This document shows positions 9,571-17,808 of a stretch of 64,000 nt of DNA, piece by piece (position 1 is the first letter of the stretch; each line of letters starts with the position of its first letter). The DNA is taken from assembly GCA_016743945.1 (NCBI GenBank), contig JADGFI010000025.1, forward strand, positions 1 through 64,000, in the 5' to 3' direction. The position numbers were made by a program, and so were the translations under genes. The stretch comes from Desulfobacteraceae bacterium (GTDB taxonomy: Bacteria > Desulfobacterota > Desulfobacteria > Desulfobacterales > Desulfobacteraceae). The notes under the pieces are model-generated. The model was not told where the DNA came from. It ran no database searches and saw only the letters and a list, made by a program, of their open reading frames with translations.

Positions 9571-9620
9571 ATTCAGGCCATGTCTTGTCTTTCATTTAAG
9601 TTTTTTAAATTTAGGTTGCT

Positions 9621-10739
9621 ATGTTAAATCGTTTTTCAAATTTGAAGCAGAAAATTCGTCCGGTTCGGATAGTCCTCTGGACTCTCATATGGATTATAAC
9701 CCTTCTTGTTGGAGGTGAACTTTTTATACGCAGTCAAACTTTGTGGAAGTTTGGTGCTATAGAACCCTATATGCTGTTTTCTGGATATGGGAAACATCAC
9801 TATAGTGCTTTTGAAATTCAAAGAATTAAAAACAGGAATAAATCTGATTACGATGAATATTACGTTTTATTAGGTGGTTCCGCTGCAGGTTTAGAATGTT
9901 TTACAAGCGACAAGCAAGTGAGCAATTTTTTAAGCAAAAAAACTAGGAAAAAGATTGGATTCAGCAGCATTGCTGCTTCATTTCACACCTTCAGTGATGA
10001 AATTAAAGTGATGAATGAATTAAAGGATGCAGATGTGACCTTCATTTTAGGCCTTGAGGCCCTTCGTGTTTGGAGAGATAAATCCTTTTCTCTTCAGTTT
10101 TATGAAAAAAGCTTAAAACGACATATTCGAAAATATTACTATTTACAATTGCCTGAGGGTTATACAAAATTTTTGAAAAGACAGGGTATTGAAGTTCCTC
10201 TCTCCCAGCACCTTCTATCGCTAAATTTTTGGCCTGTTATGGGCGAAGGTTTGAAAAAGGAAGTCACAAGGTGGCTAAAAACGGGCCACTATAAGAGAGC
10301 CTACAATCGCCATAGCGCCTCCAATAGAAAAAAGGGACTTACACTAAAAAGAGCAAAGGCGGTTGCGTCGAAGTTATCCTCCTCTTTTAAAAAACAATAT
10401 GGGGAAAATAGTGATCGCCATTTTACCATTCTGGAAAAATTAATTGAATTTGTTGAGGATAATAATCTCAGACTTATTGTATTTGATCTGCCTCAACCAG
10501 AAGATATGTTAATTGATTTGGAAATTATGGCACCCGACTATACAAATCGTATTAGCAGCATTGTTCAGAAACACAATTTGACATATTTTTATTTTCAAAA
10601 CGATATTGAATGGAACCGAACATACTACCATGATGCACATCATATGGTTAAAGCAGGACAAACACAATTCACCATATTATTTACTGACAAATTAGCAAAA
10701 CATATTATTCAAACTTTTAAACAAGTTTCAGTGAATTAA
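9621..10739 (+). CDS. Membrane-anchored SGNH-type protein, DltD-like
   Basis: One N-terminal membrane helix (about residues 16-34) is followed by a domain placed outside the inner membrane. The strand YVLLGGSAAG puts a candidate nucleophile at Ser87, and the C-terminal YYHDAHHM gives the Asp338-x-x-His341 pair, the order expected of SGNH/DltD/AlgJ acyl-transfer proteins. It is followed by a carrier protein, an MBOAT, a DltX-like peptide and an adenylate-forming ligase, the full parts list of a Dlt system. I infer that it performs the final transfer of an acyl group to the polysaccharide. Overall similarity to textbook DltD is low, so family membership rests on motifs and context. Confidence 0.65.
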   Translation: MLNRFSNLKQKIRPVRIVLWTLIWIITLLVGGELFIRSQTLWKFGAIEPYMLFSGYGKHHYSAFEIQRIKNRNKSDYDEYYVLLGGSAAGLECFTSDKQVSNFLSKKTRKKIGFSSIAASFHTFSDEIKVMNELKDADVTFILGLEALRVWRDKSFSLQFYEKSLKRHIRKYYYLQLPEGYTKFLKRQGIEVPLSQHLLSLNFWPVMGEGLKKEVTRWLKTGHYKRAYNRHSASNRKKGLTLKRAKAVASKLSSSFKKQYGENSDRHFTILEKLIEFVEDNNLRLIVFDLPQPEDMLIDLEIMAPDYTNRISSIVQKHNLTYFYFQNDIEWNRTYYHDAHHMVKAGQTQFTILFTDKLAKHIIQTFKQVSVN

Positions 10740-10767
10740 AACCTAATTTTATTAAGAGAGGAAAAGA

Positions 10768-11007
10768 ATGGATAAAGAAAGCATTAAAGATTTTATAATT
10801 GATGAATTACTCGATGATGATGATGAAAAAATTACTTTTGATATGTCTCTATTTAAAGGCCAGGTACTTGATTCTTTAAATCTTCTCTCATTAATCGCTT
10901 TTTTGGAAGAAAAGCACAATGTCAAGATAGCAACTTCTGAAATAAATTATGAGAATCTTGATACAATTAACAACATCTCAGCATTTTTAGATCGAAAAAT
11001 GAGTTAA
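10768..11007 (+). CDS. Acyl carrier protein, DltC-like
   Basis: A 79-residue acidic carrier protein. The phosphopantetheine attachment serine is Ser36 in VLDSLNLLSL; helix 3 and 4 regions follow in the usual spacing. A strong GAGAGGA site precedes the ATG by about 7 bases. Length and position between the SGNH protein and the MBOAT match DltC, which carries an activated acyl group from the ligase to the membrane acyltransferase. A 105-base gap to the MBOAT contains no further gene. Confidence 0.85.
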   Translation: MDKESIKDFIIDELLDDDDEKITFDMSLFKGQVLDSLNLLSLIAFLEEKHNVKIATSEINYENLDTINNISAFLDRKMS

Positions 11008-11112
11008 ATGTAGTCAAGATTGTGATGTCTGGAATATATGAGTTGGGTTCGCTTGAATTTGCGGGAAACAAAATAATTTTATGTTATAGAATAATGTACA
11101 AAGAGGATTGAT

Positions 11113-12330
11113 TTGATTTTTTTTAATGAGTTTTTTGTTTTTTCAATGTTGATTGCGTCCCTACTCTACTGGTTTGCAGTACCCTCGAAATTCCGAGCTA
11201 CATTCATCACCTCTACATCCATTTGTGCATTGGCCTGGCTGCAACCTATCTTTACTGTGATACTGATTGGCCTTATTTTTGCTGTTTATTTAGCAGGTTT
11301 ACAGATAGCTAAAGAAGATAATCAAAAGGTCAAAAAACTTATGACCACTTTGATCTCCCTTACAATATTTCTTCTTCTTGGAAAGTATGCACATGCTATT
11401 TTTACAAAAATATTCTCTCAAGAGGTGTTTTTTTTTAAAATGATTATTGTTCCATTGGGGATATCGTATCTTTCCTTTAAGCTTATCGCTTTCGTCATAG
11501 ATGTATACCGTGGCATCATAACCAATTTTAAGTTTATGGAGCTTCTTTGTTTTATTGTTTTTCTTCCAACTTTTCCTGCCGGACCGATTGAAAGATTTCA
11601 AAATTTTGAATCCAAGCATGAAACTACCTTTAATTCATCTTCATACATAAGCGGACTCAAAAGAATTATTATTGGCTATTTTAAAAAAGTAGTCCTTATT
11701 AATCTATTCTTAACGGAATATTTGATTAAATATCTTCAACCAGAATTATTGTCCAATATAGGTTGGGATTTGCCTGCATCCAAAATAATAATCTTTTTAT
11801 TGGGCGCTCTGTTATATTCATATTTAGATCTTTCATCCTATGCTGACATAGCCATTGGTTACAGTAAACTATTCGGCTACAATATTATAGAAGACATGAA
11901 TTTGCCTATTTTTCGTTCCAACCTGAGCCAATATTGGAATTGCTGGCATATTTCACTTTCATCATGGTGTCGTAATTATATCTATTTTCCTGTCCTTGGC
12001 TCTACCCGGCGCAATAATTTCGCTCTGTATTCCAGTTTTATCATTATGGGATTATGGCATAATTTGACGATCAATTGGATTCTTTGGGGTTTGTGGCATG
12101 CATCCGGCCTCATCCTTTTTTCCAAATGGAGTAAAATAAAAAAGAAATTTTTTAAAAAACACAAAAAATTTAAAAATATAATGCCGAGGCCAGTTGGTTA
12201 CACTTTGGGAGTATCACTCACATGCTTATATTCTTCTTTGGGGTTTGCCTTCATCTTTGTAGAGGGAATGGGATCACAATTGCAGAATTCACTGGGCGCA
12301 TTACAATTAATACTTTCCATTTTTATATAA
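11113..12330 (+). CDS. MBOAT O-acyltransferase, DltB-like
   Basis: A polytopic inner-membrane protein of 405 residues with about ten hydrophobic helices. The family core is clear: PLGISYLSFKLIAFVIDVYRG near 114-134, the WHISLSSWCRNYIYFP segment at 278-293 and the invariant catalytic His316 in GLWHNLTINW. It appears to use a non-ATG (TTG) start shortly after an AGAGG site; the next ATG would remove the first helix. MBOATs of this branch (DltB, AlgI, PatA) take an acyl group from a cytoplasmic thioester donor and pass it across the membrane. The carrier protein gene upstream is the likely donor. Confidence 0.85.
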   Translation: MIFFNEFFVFSMLIASLLYWFAVPSKFRATFITSTSICALAWLQPIFTVILIGLIFAVYLAGLQIAKEDNQKVKKLMTTLISLTIFLLLGKYAHAIFTKIFSQEVFFFKMIIVPLGISYLSFKLIAFVIDVYRGIITNFKFMELLCFIVFLPTFPAGPIERFQNFESKHETTFNSSSYISGLKRIIIGYFKKVVLINLFLTEYLIKYLQPELLSNIGWDLPASKIIIFLLGALLYSYLDLSSYADIAIGYSKLFGYNIIEDMNLPIFRSNLSQYWNCWHISLSSWCRNYIYFPVLGSTRRNNFALYSSFIIMGLWHNLTINWILWGLWHASGLILFSKWSKIKKKFFKKHKKFKNIMPRPVGYTLGVSLTCLYSSLGFAFIFVEGMGSQLQNSLGALQLILSIFI

Positions 12331-12341
12331 GGGATTAAATC

Positions 12342-12464
12342 ATGATTCAAAAATTCAGTGAGTTCATCTTTGGGTTGTACTGGGCTATGTTGATTTTACT
12401 TATTTTGTTTGTGCATTACACCTTATGTGTTGATGTACCAGATTTCAGGTATTTAGGGTTCTAA
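12342..12464 (+). CDS. 40-residue DltX-like membrane microprotein
   Basis: A short frame of 40 codons starts 11 bases after the MBOAT stop; GGGA lies about 6 bases before the ATG. It has an amphipathic start, one membrane helix (about residues 9-29), then an extracytoplasmic tail ending PDFRYLGF. The last six residues, FRYLGF, fit the F-x-Y-x-x-F C-terminal motif of DltX (FIYNEF in Gram-positives), whose tyrosine has been proposed as the acyl relay between DltB and DltD. Size, topology, C-terminal motif and position next to the MBOAT all agree. The identification is mine; the sequence is otherwise unlike Gram-positive DltX. Confidence 0.7.
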   Translation: MIQKFSEFIFGLYWAMLILLILFVHYTLCVDVPDFRYLGF

Positions 12465-12475
12465 GGTAAATATTT

Positions 12476-12889
12476 ATGCGTATAGATCATATTGGTATTG
12501 CAGTAGACGATATAAAATTGGCCAAAAAAAAGTTTGAATCTGTATTTGAATGCCGCTTTTCAAAAGAAAGTATCGTAATGGCTCAAGAAGTGAAGGTGAC
12601 TTTTGCCTTGTTAGAAAACATTAAAATCGAGTTAATCCAAGCTACTTCTTCGCAGTCTCCAGTATATCCGATTTTACCGCATCCCATCCTTACTTTTATA
12701 AAGAAAAACGGGTGGGGGTTGCACCATATTTCTTTTTCCGTCTCGGATATTGATGCATCTCTTAAGCGTTTAGGTGCTTTAGGTATTCAAACGATAGATA
12801 GTCAACCAACCACAGGTGCAGAAGGCATGGTTGCTTTTTTAAATCCCGTTCATTTTAATGGCTTGCTCATTGAGCTTTCAGAGGTGTGA
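12476..12889 (+). CDS. VOC-family protein, methylmalonyl-CoA epimerase-like
   Basis: Two glyoxalase/VOC half-modules in 137 residues. Metal ligands of the methylmalonyl-CoA epimerase group are in place: His5 in DHIGIAV, the IELIQ strand near 51-55, His83/His84 in GLHHISF and Glu133 in LLIELSE. Such enzymes epimerise the alpha carbon of a 2-substituted acyl thioester. Placed between the MBOAT/DltX pair and the ligase, with one base before the ligase ATG, it may set the stereochemistry of the acyl group while it is bound to the carrier protein. That substrate is inference. Confidence 0.7.
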   Translation: MRIDHIGIAVDDIKLAKKKFESVFECRFSKESIVMAQEVKVTFALLENIKIELIQATSSQSPVYPILPHPILTFIKKNGWGLHHISFSVSDIDASLKRLGALGIQTIDSQPTTGAEGMVAFLNPVHFNGLLIELSEV

Positions 12890-12890
12890 C

Positions 12891-14351
12891 ATGGAAAAAT
12901 CAATTTCATTTAAAAATCCATTGGATTTTTTATTTGAAACGGCAAGAACTAATCCCAAAGCAACTGCTTTAATAACTTCTAATCATCATTACACATATGA
13001 AACACTTGTGGATGCAGTACTTCAGCAGGCAGGCAGATTGCATTCCAATGGAGTGGATCAGGGGAAACGTGTTGCGATATACAGCGATGATGATTCGTTT
13101 GTTATAATCACTATTTTCGCCACATGGGCGGTGGGAGCAATTTGTATACCGGTTAACATTATGCAGCCGAAAGAAAAAATAGTTTATTTAGGGTCCATTA
13201 TCAAACCGGATTTTGCTCTTGGCGATTCAGCAGAACTTTTCGAAAAAGAAATAAATTTTATCAAAATACCCTTAACTGGGGAGAGCTTACCAATAAAGAA
13301 TGTATATTTACCTGATGCTGATGATATGGCTATTGTCATGTTCACTTCCGGAACATCGGGTGTTCCCAAAGCAGTTCCAATGACCTACCGGAGTATCGGC
13401 CATAACTGCTGGGAAACCGCAACACGACTTTCAATTTCTTCGTCAGACAGAATTTTAATAAATTCCCCCCCTTACTATACAAGTTCAATTATTCATAATT
13501 TGACCCTTTATTCACAAGGGGGAAGTGTGGTCATAAACCGATCATTACTTCTCGGTGATACGATTGTTAACCTGTTGGAGGAATACCACTGTACAGGTTT
13601 TGGTGGTGTTCCTGTTCACTTTGCGCGCATTGCAGGATATCTTGAAGAAAAAACTCAAGTTGAAAATTTAAGATTCCTGATGAATTCAGGCGAACATTTA
13701 CCAACTCCCATACTGCTAAAAATACAAAAGATGCTGCCAGATGTTCTGTTTTTCTGTGTATACGGATTAACAGAGGTTGCGGGAAGACTTTGTATTCTTG
13801 ATCCTAACATGGTTCCGGAAAAAGCAGGATCTGTTGGAATCCCCCTACAAGGCATGAATATAACCATCAGGGATAAAAAAGGCAAGATACTACCACCGGG
13901 CAAAATAGGAGAAGTCCATATAACTGGACTTACGCTGATGAAAGGATATTTAGATAATCCGGAAGTCAATGCAAAATCAATGCGTACTTATGGATTTGCC
14001 ACTGGTGATTTTGGAAGTTTGGACAAAGATGGTTACCTCTATCTGGAAGGCCGAGCAGATGATATCATCAAAGTTGGTGGAGAAAAGGTAAGCCTCAAAA
14101 TGATTGAAGAGGCAATTTATGGTTTCCCTGCTTTTTCAGATTATATTGTCACACCAAAATTTGATAGATTGATGGGTTATGTTCCTTGTGTTCATTATGT
14201 ACACAACAAAAAAATAAAATTCAAGAAAAAGGAATTGCTAAAAAAAATGAAAGCAATTCTCCCATCTAATCATATTCCGGCATTTTTTGTTGAATTAGAT
14301 GAAATTCCGCTATCCGATTCGGGGAAAAAATTACGAACGGCTTTATATTAA
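12891..14351 (+). CDS. Adenylate-forming acyl ligase, DltA-like
   Basis: An ANL-superfamily enzyme of 486 residues that would activate a carboxylic acid with ATP and load it on the carrier protein. The P-loop-like MFTSGTSGVPKAVPMT, the VYGLTEVAGR aromatic/Glu motif, TGDFGSLDKDGYLYLEGR and the hinge DDIIKVGGEKVS are all visible, and the C-terminal SDSGKKLRT supplies the catalytic lysine. An ATG one base after the VOC stop, behind a GAGGTG site, is the preferred start; an upstream in-frame alternative would run into the previous gene. Whether the substrate is D-alanine or another acid cannot be read. Confidence 0.85.
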   Translation: MEKSISFKNPLDFLFETARTNPKATALITSNHHYTYETLVDAVLQQAGRLHSNGVDQGKRVAIYSDDDSFVIITIFATWAVGAICIPVNIMQPKEKIVYLGSIIKPDFALGDSAELFEKEINFIKIPLTGESLPIKNVYLPDADDMAIVMFTSGTSGVPKAVPMTYRSIGHNCWETATRLSISSSDRILINSPPYYTSSIIHNLTLYSQGGSVVINRSLLLGDTIVNLLEEYHCTGFGGVPVHFARIAGYLEEKTQVENLRFLMNSGEHLPTPILLKIQKMLPDVLFFCVYGLTEVAGRLCILDPNMVPEKAGSVGIPLQGMNITIRDKKGKILPPGKIGEVHITGLTLMKGYLDNPEVNAKSMRTYGFATGDFGSLDKDGYLYLEGRADDIIKVGGEKVSLKMIEEAIYGFPAFSDYIVTPKFDRLMGYVPCVHYVHNKKIKFKKKELLKKMKAILPSNHIPAFFVELDEIPLSDSGKKLRTALY

Positions 14352-14523
14352 CATCAAAAAAAATCAGATAGGATCACCATTAAGTGAATAGTCGAGGTAT
14401 CGATAAAATATTGACCTATAAATAAATGTGTAAACAACATATCGCTAAGATTACTATACACCGAAATAATCAAACACGAACAACCTAATTGGCATGTTTT
14501 GCTTAAAAATAGAAGGATAAAAT
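14352..14523. promoter_or_regulatory. 172-bp AT-rich spacer before the CMP-sugar cassette
   Basis: No open frame. It separates the acylation module from the sugar-activation genes and is the longest gap between 12.3 and 18.4 kb, so a promoter here would make the downstream genes a separate unit. A TTGACC hexamer is present near 14411 but without a good -10 partner. AGAAGGA precedes the next ATG. Confidence 0.3.
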
Positions 14524-15201
14524 ATGAAATTACTTGCACTTTTGCCAATGAAAGGCAATTCCGAACGTGTCCCGAATAAAAATATGCGTGATTTTGATGG
14601 TGCACCTTTATATCATGCGGTTATGAAGGCTTTAATTGCATCAGAACAGGTTGAAAAAGTGGTTATTAATACAGACAGTGAGATTATAAAAAATGATGCC
14701 GTGAAAACTTTCGGTAATCACGTGATAATTATTGATCGTCCTGTTGATATTCAAGGTGACTATGTTTCGATGAATGATATTATCGATTATGACCTGAGCC
14801 AATTAGATGGGACTCATTTTCTGCAAACACACAGCACAAACCCCCTTATAGACTCAAAAACCATAGATGATGCTATTCAGGTTTATTTTTCTGGTTTAAA
14901 ACAATATAATTCTATGTTTTCTGTAACAAAAATACAGACACGGCTCTATGACAAAAACGCAAATCCGGTTAATCATAATCCACAAGAATTAATACGGACA
15001 CAGGATTTAGCGCCTTTGTATGAAGAGAATTCCAATTTATATATTTTTTCGAAAGAATCCTTTGCAGCTGCGGGGAAGAAACGTATTGGTTTAAAACCTC
15101 AACTTTTTGAGATGAACAAATTGGAAGCAGTGGACATTGATGAGCCAGAGGATTTTGAATTGGCAGAACTTCTGTATAAGAATTTTAGGATAAAGAAATG
15201 A
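14524..15201 (+). CDS. CMP-sugar (acylneuraminate-type) cytidylyltransferase
   Basis: Nucleotidyltransferase of the NeuA/KdsB kind, 225 residues. It starts with LLALLPMKGNSERVPNKN, a variant of the usual ARGGSKR.P.KN CTP loop, and ends with an acidic VDIDEPEDFELAE, the classical C-terminal metal-binding strand (VDID.P.D). It would couple CMP to a 2-keto-3-deoxy sugar acid. No NeuB or KdsA homologue is present in the window. Instead an HpcH/HpaI aldolase overlaps the end of this gene by 4 bases, suggesting that aldolase makes the sugar acid. Confidence 0.85.
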   Translation: MKLLALLPMKGNSERVPNKNMRDFDGAPLYHAVMKALIASEQVEKVVINTDSEIIKNDAVKTFGNHVIIIDRPVDIQGDYVSMNDIIDYDLSQLDGTHFLQTHSTNPLIDSKTIDDAIQVYFSGLKQYNSMFSVTKIQTRLYDKNANPVNHNPQELIRTQDLAPLYEENSNLYIFSKESFAAAGKKRIGLKPQLFEMNKLEAVDIDEPEDFELAELLYKNFRIKK

Positions 15202-15971
15202 CTAATTTAAAACAAAAATTGCGCAATAATGAATTGACAATTGGCTCATGGATTATGATAGGACATCCAGTCTGTGTTGAAGTTATGGCTTTGGCAGGGT
15301 TTGAGTGGCTGGTTGTTGATATTGAACATACCTCTATAGATTTGGAAACAACTCAACTACTGATTGCCACCATCCAGGCCAAAGGAATGAAAGCTTTAGT
15401 GAGGGTGAGTAAGAATGAGGAAGTCATAATTAAGCGAGTCCTCGATATGGGAGCAGATGGTATCATAGTCCCGATGGTTTGTACAAAAGAGGAAGCTATA
15501 CAAGCGGTTGCTTATGCCAAATATCCTCCCGTAGGAAAGAGAGGCGTTGGATTGTTCCGGGCACAAAAATATGGAATGGGGTTTGAAGAATATAAGAAAT
15601 GGGTGAACGATGAACTCGTAATAATTGTTCAAATTGAACATATTGCAGCGGTCAAAAATATTGATGCCATCGTAAAAACTGAAGGAGTTGATGCGACTAT
15701 TATCGGACCTTATGACTTGTCCGGTTCACTGGGATTTCCAGGAGAGTTTGAACGACCGGAAGTGAAGGAAGCTATACAAACAGTTCTGGATAAGTGCAAA
15801 GAACAGAATATTCCGTCGGGTTTTCATGTGGTTGATTCAGATCCTGCAAAATTAAATGAGAAAATTGCTCAGGGGTGTACTTTTTTAGCATATGGCATTG
15901 ACTACTTCTTTATGCGGGATGCCGCTATCACTGGAATGCAAAAAGTGACTCGACAATTAAAAGGAGAATAA
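15198..15971 (+). CDS. HpcH/HpaI-family class II aldolase
   Basis: A 257-residue metal-dependent pyruvate aldolase. Active-site elements of the HpaI/GarL group are seen: the general-base histidine in DIEHTS near 45, Arg in ALVRVSK near 70, metal ligands Glu in QIEH near 149 and Asp in GPYDLSGS near 176. These enzymes join pyruvate to an aldehyde to give 4-hydroxy-2-keto acids. Its ATG overlaps the cytidylyltransferase stop (ATGA), so the two proteins are made together. I infer a biosynthetic role, providing a 2-keto-3-deoxy acid for CMP activation. Confidence 0.85.
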   Translation: MTNLKQKLRNNELTIGSWIMIGHPVCVEVMALAGFEWLVVDIEHTSIDLETTQLLIATIQAKGMKALVRVSKNEEVIIKRVLDMGADGIIVPMVCTKEEAIQAVAYAKYPPVGKRGVGLFRAQKYGMGFEEYKKWVNDELVIIVQIEHIAAVKNIDAIVKTEGVDATIIGPYDLSGSLGFPGEFERPEVKEAIQTVLDKCKEQNIPSGFHVVDSDPAKLNEKIAQGCTFLAYGIDYFFMRDAAITGMQKVTRQLKGE

Positions 15972-15976
15972 ATAAT

Positions 15977-16930
15977 ATGAATATTTTTGTATCAACTCAT
16001 CCGTTCTCCCAAACATCAGAAATTCCCGGACCGTTATTAAAAAAAGAAAATTTACAGGTGCGTCACAACCCGTATGAACACAAAATCAGCACTGAGGAGT
16101 TGGCAGCCGAGATTAAATCTTCCGATGCTCTCATTGCAGGAACAGAAAAAATCACACGAGATGTGTTTAAAAACGCTCCTAATTTAAAAATTATCTCAAG
16201 GGTCGGGATAGGGCTTGATGGTATCGACTTTGGATTATGCAAAGAATTTGGTGTTCGAGTTACATACACTCCTGATGCGCCTTCCATGGCAGCTTCAGAG
16301 CTATGCGTTGGATTGATACTTGATGTCGCACGAAAAATATCGGAAACAAATGCGAACATTAAATCCGGTATCTGGTACCGATATATGGGGATGCTTCTTT
16401 ATGGAAAAACGATTGGTATTGTAGGAATGGGCCGTATTGGGAAAGGTTTGGTGCACTTACTTTCAGCTTTTAATATGAAAATGATAGTTCATGATATCAA
16501 ACCCGATGTGGCATTTGGTAGATTGAACAATGTTTCATTTGTGACAAAAAAACAATTGTTGCAAGAAAGCGATATTGTATCAATTAACGTACCATTAAAA
16601 AAAGATACCCATGATCTGATCACAATAGCAGACTTAAAACAGATGAAATCAACATCAATGTTGATCAATACAGCAAGGGGCGGGATCGTTAATGAAGAAG
16701 ACCTTTGTGTTGCGCTGCGCAACAATATTATTGCTGGCGCTGCTGTCGATGTTTTTGAACAAGAACCTTATAACGGACCGTTGACAACCCTTGAAAATTG
16801 TATTCTAACGTGTCATATGGGAGCCAGCACTGTAGATTCCAGGACAGCAATGGAAGTGGAAGCGGTTGAAGAAGTGATCCGTTTTCATAAAGGGCAGCAA
16901 TTGAAGAATGAGGTGTTCGGTAATGAGTAA
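15977..16930 (+). CDS. D-2-hydroxyacid dehydrogenase (phosphoglycerate-dehydrogenase-like)
   Basis: NAD-dependent oxidoreductase of 317 residues. The nucleotide fold shows GIVGMGRIGKGL near 142, the substrate arginine lies in INTARGGIVNEEDL near 236 and the catalytic histidine in CHMGAST near 284; there is no C-terminal ACT domain. It would interconvert a 2-hydroxy acid and a 2-keto acid. In this cassette it may supply or remove a keto group on the sugar-acid precursor. The start lies 5 bases after the aldolase stop with GGAGA upstream. Confidence 0.8.
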   Translation: MNIFVSTHPFSQTSEIPGPLLKKENLQVRHNPYEHKISTEELAAEIKSSDALIAGTEKITRDVFKNAPNLKIISRVGIGLDGIDFGLCKEFGVRVTYTPDAPSMAASELCVGLILDVARKISETNANIKSGIWYRYMGMLLYGKTIGIVGMGRIGKGLVHLLSAFNMKMIVHDIKPDVAFGRLNNVSFVTKKQLLQESDIVSINVPLKKDTHDLITIADLKQMKSTSMLINTARGGIVNEEDLCVALRNNIIAGAAVDVFEQEPYNGPLTTLENCILTCHMGASTVDSRTAMEVEAVEEVIRFHKGQQLKNEVFGNE

Positions 16931-17807
16931 GAAAGCGGTTGTGTTTGGTGGAGCAGGTTTTCTTGGCGGTTATGTTGTAGATGAGCTTTGCCGAAGAGGG
17001 TATGAGGTAGTTGCTGCCGATATTCAGCAATCAGACTATCTTCCCAAGTCAGTTTTTCAGTATTGTGATATTCTGGATCGAGAATCAGTGGCAAAAGTAA
17101 TCACCAGAGATGTTGACTTTGTGTACAACTTTGCGGGTCTTGCAAATCTTGATGAAGCGGTTACAAAACCGGTTGAAACGATTGAATCTAACGTTATTGG
17201 CAATTTAAATATTTTAGAGGCCTGTAAAAATAAAAAAATAAATCGTTTTGTATATGCCAGCAGCACATACGCATTGAGCAATAAAGGCTCATTTTATGGT
17301 ATCAGCAAGTTGGCGTCAGAAAAGCTAATTGAAGAATACTACAGAGCTTTTGGATTGAATTTTACAATCATACGTTATGGTTCAGTATATGGTGAACGGG
17401 CGTACGGTAATAATTATCTGTACAATATACTCCGGGATGCAATCTTGAATAAAAAAATTGAGCATGACAGAGATGGAGAGGAAGTACGGGAATACATTCA
17501 TGCCAATGATGCTGCCAAGTTGTCCGTGGATATTATTGAGGATGTACAATATAATTGTTTGAATCTGATACTGACAGGAATCGAACGGATGAGACGAATA
17601 GAATTGTTTACAATGGTGAAAGAAATTTTAAATAATGACGTAGATATCATTTTGAATAACGATATTAATGATCACCATTACAAAATCACGCCTTATTCAT
17701 TTCATCCCAGTGTATCTAAAAAACTGGTTCCCAATCCTTACACTGATATGGGACAAGGCATTTTAGAGTGTATCAAAGAAATACATGCAAGGGAGAATGG
17801 ACACTAA
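16923..17807 (+). CDS. NAD-dependent sugar epimerase/dehydratase (extended SDR)
   Basis: Extended short-chain dehydrogenase. VVFGGAGFLGGYV near residue 5 binds NAD, and the catalytic Ser-Tyr-Lys set is in VYASSTYAL...YGISKLASEK near 116-140. The chosen ATG at 16923 lies 8 bases before the stop of the dehydrogenase gene behind a GAGGTG site; a longer frame from 16908 would add five unconserved residues. It probably acts on a nucleotide sugar or on the sugar acid aldehyde precursor. Confidence 0.85.
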   Translation: MSKKAVVFGGAGFLGGYVVDELCRRGYEVVAADIQQSDYLPKSVFQYCDILDRESVAKVITRDVDFVYNFAGLANLDEAVTKPVETIESNVIGNLNILEACKNKKINRFVYASSTYALSNKGSFYGISKLASEKLIEEYYRAFGLNFTIIRYGSVYGERAYGNNYLYNILRDAILNKKIEHDRDGEEVREYIHANDAAKLSVDIIEDVQYNCLNLILTGIERMRRIELFTMVKEILNNDVDIILNNDINDHHYKITPYSFHPSVSKKLVPNPYTDMGQGILECIKEIHARENGH

Positions 17808-17808
17808 C

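Noticed and set aside
12858..12890. Longer start for the adenylate-forming ligase
   Set aside because: The added 11 residues overlap the VOC gene and are unlike the family; the ATG at 12891 has a GAGGTG site.
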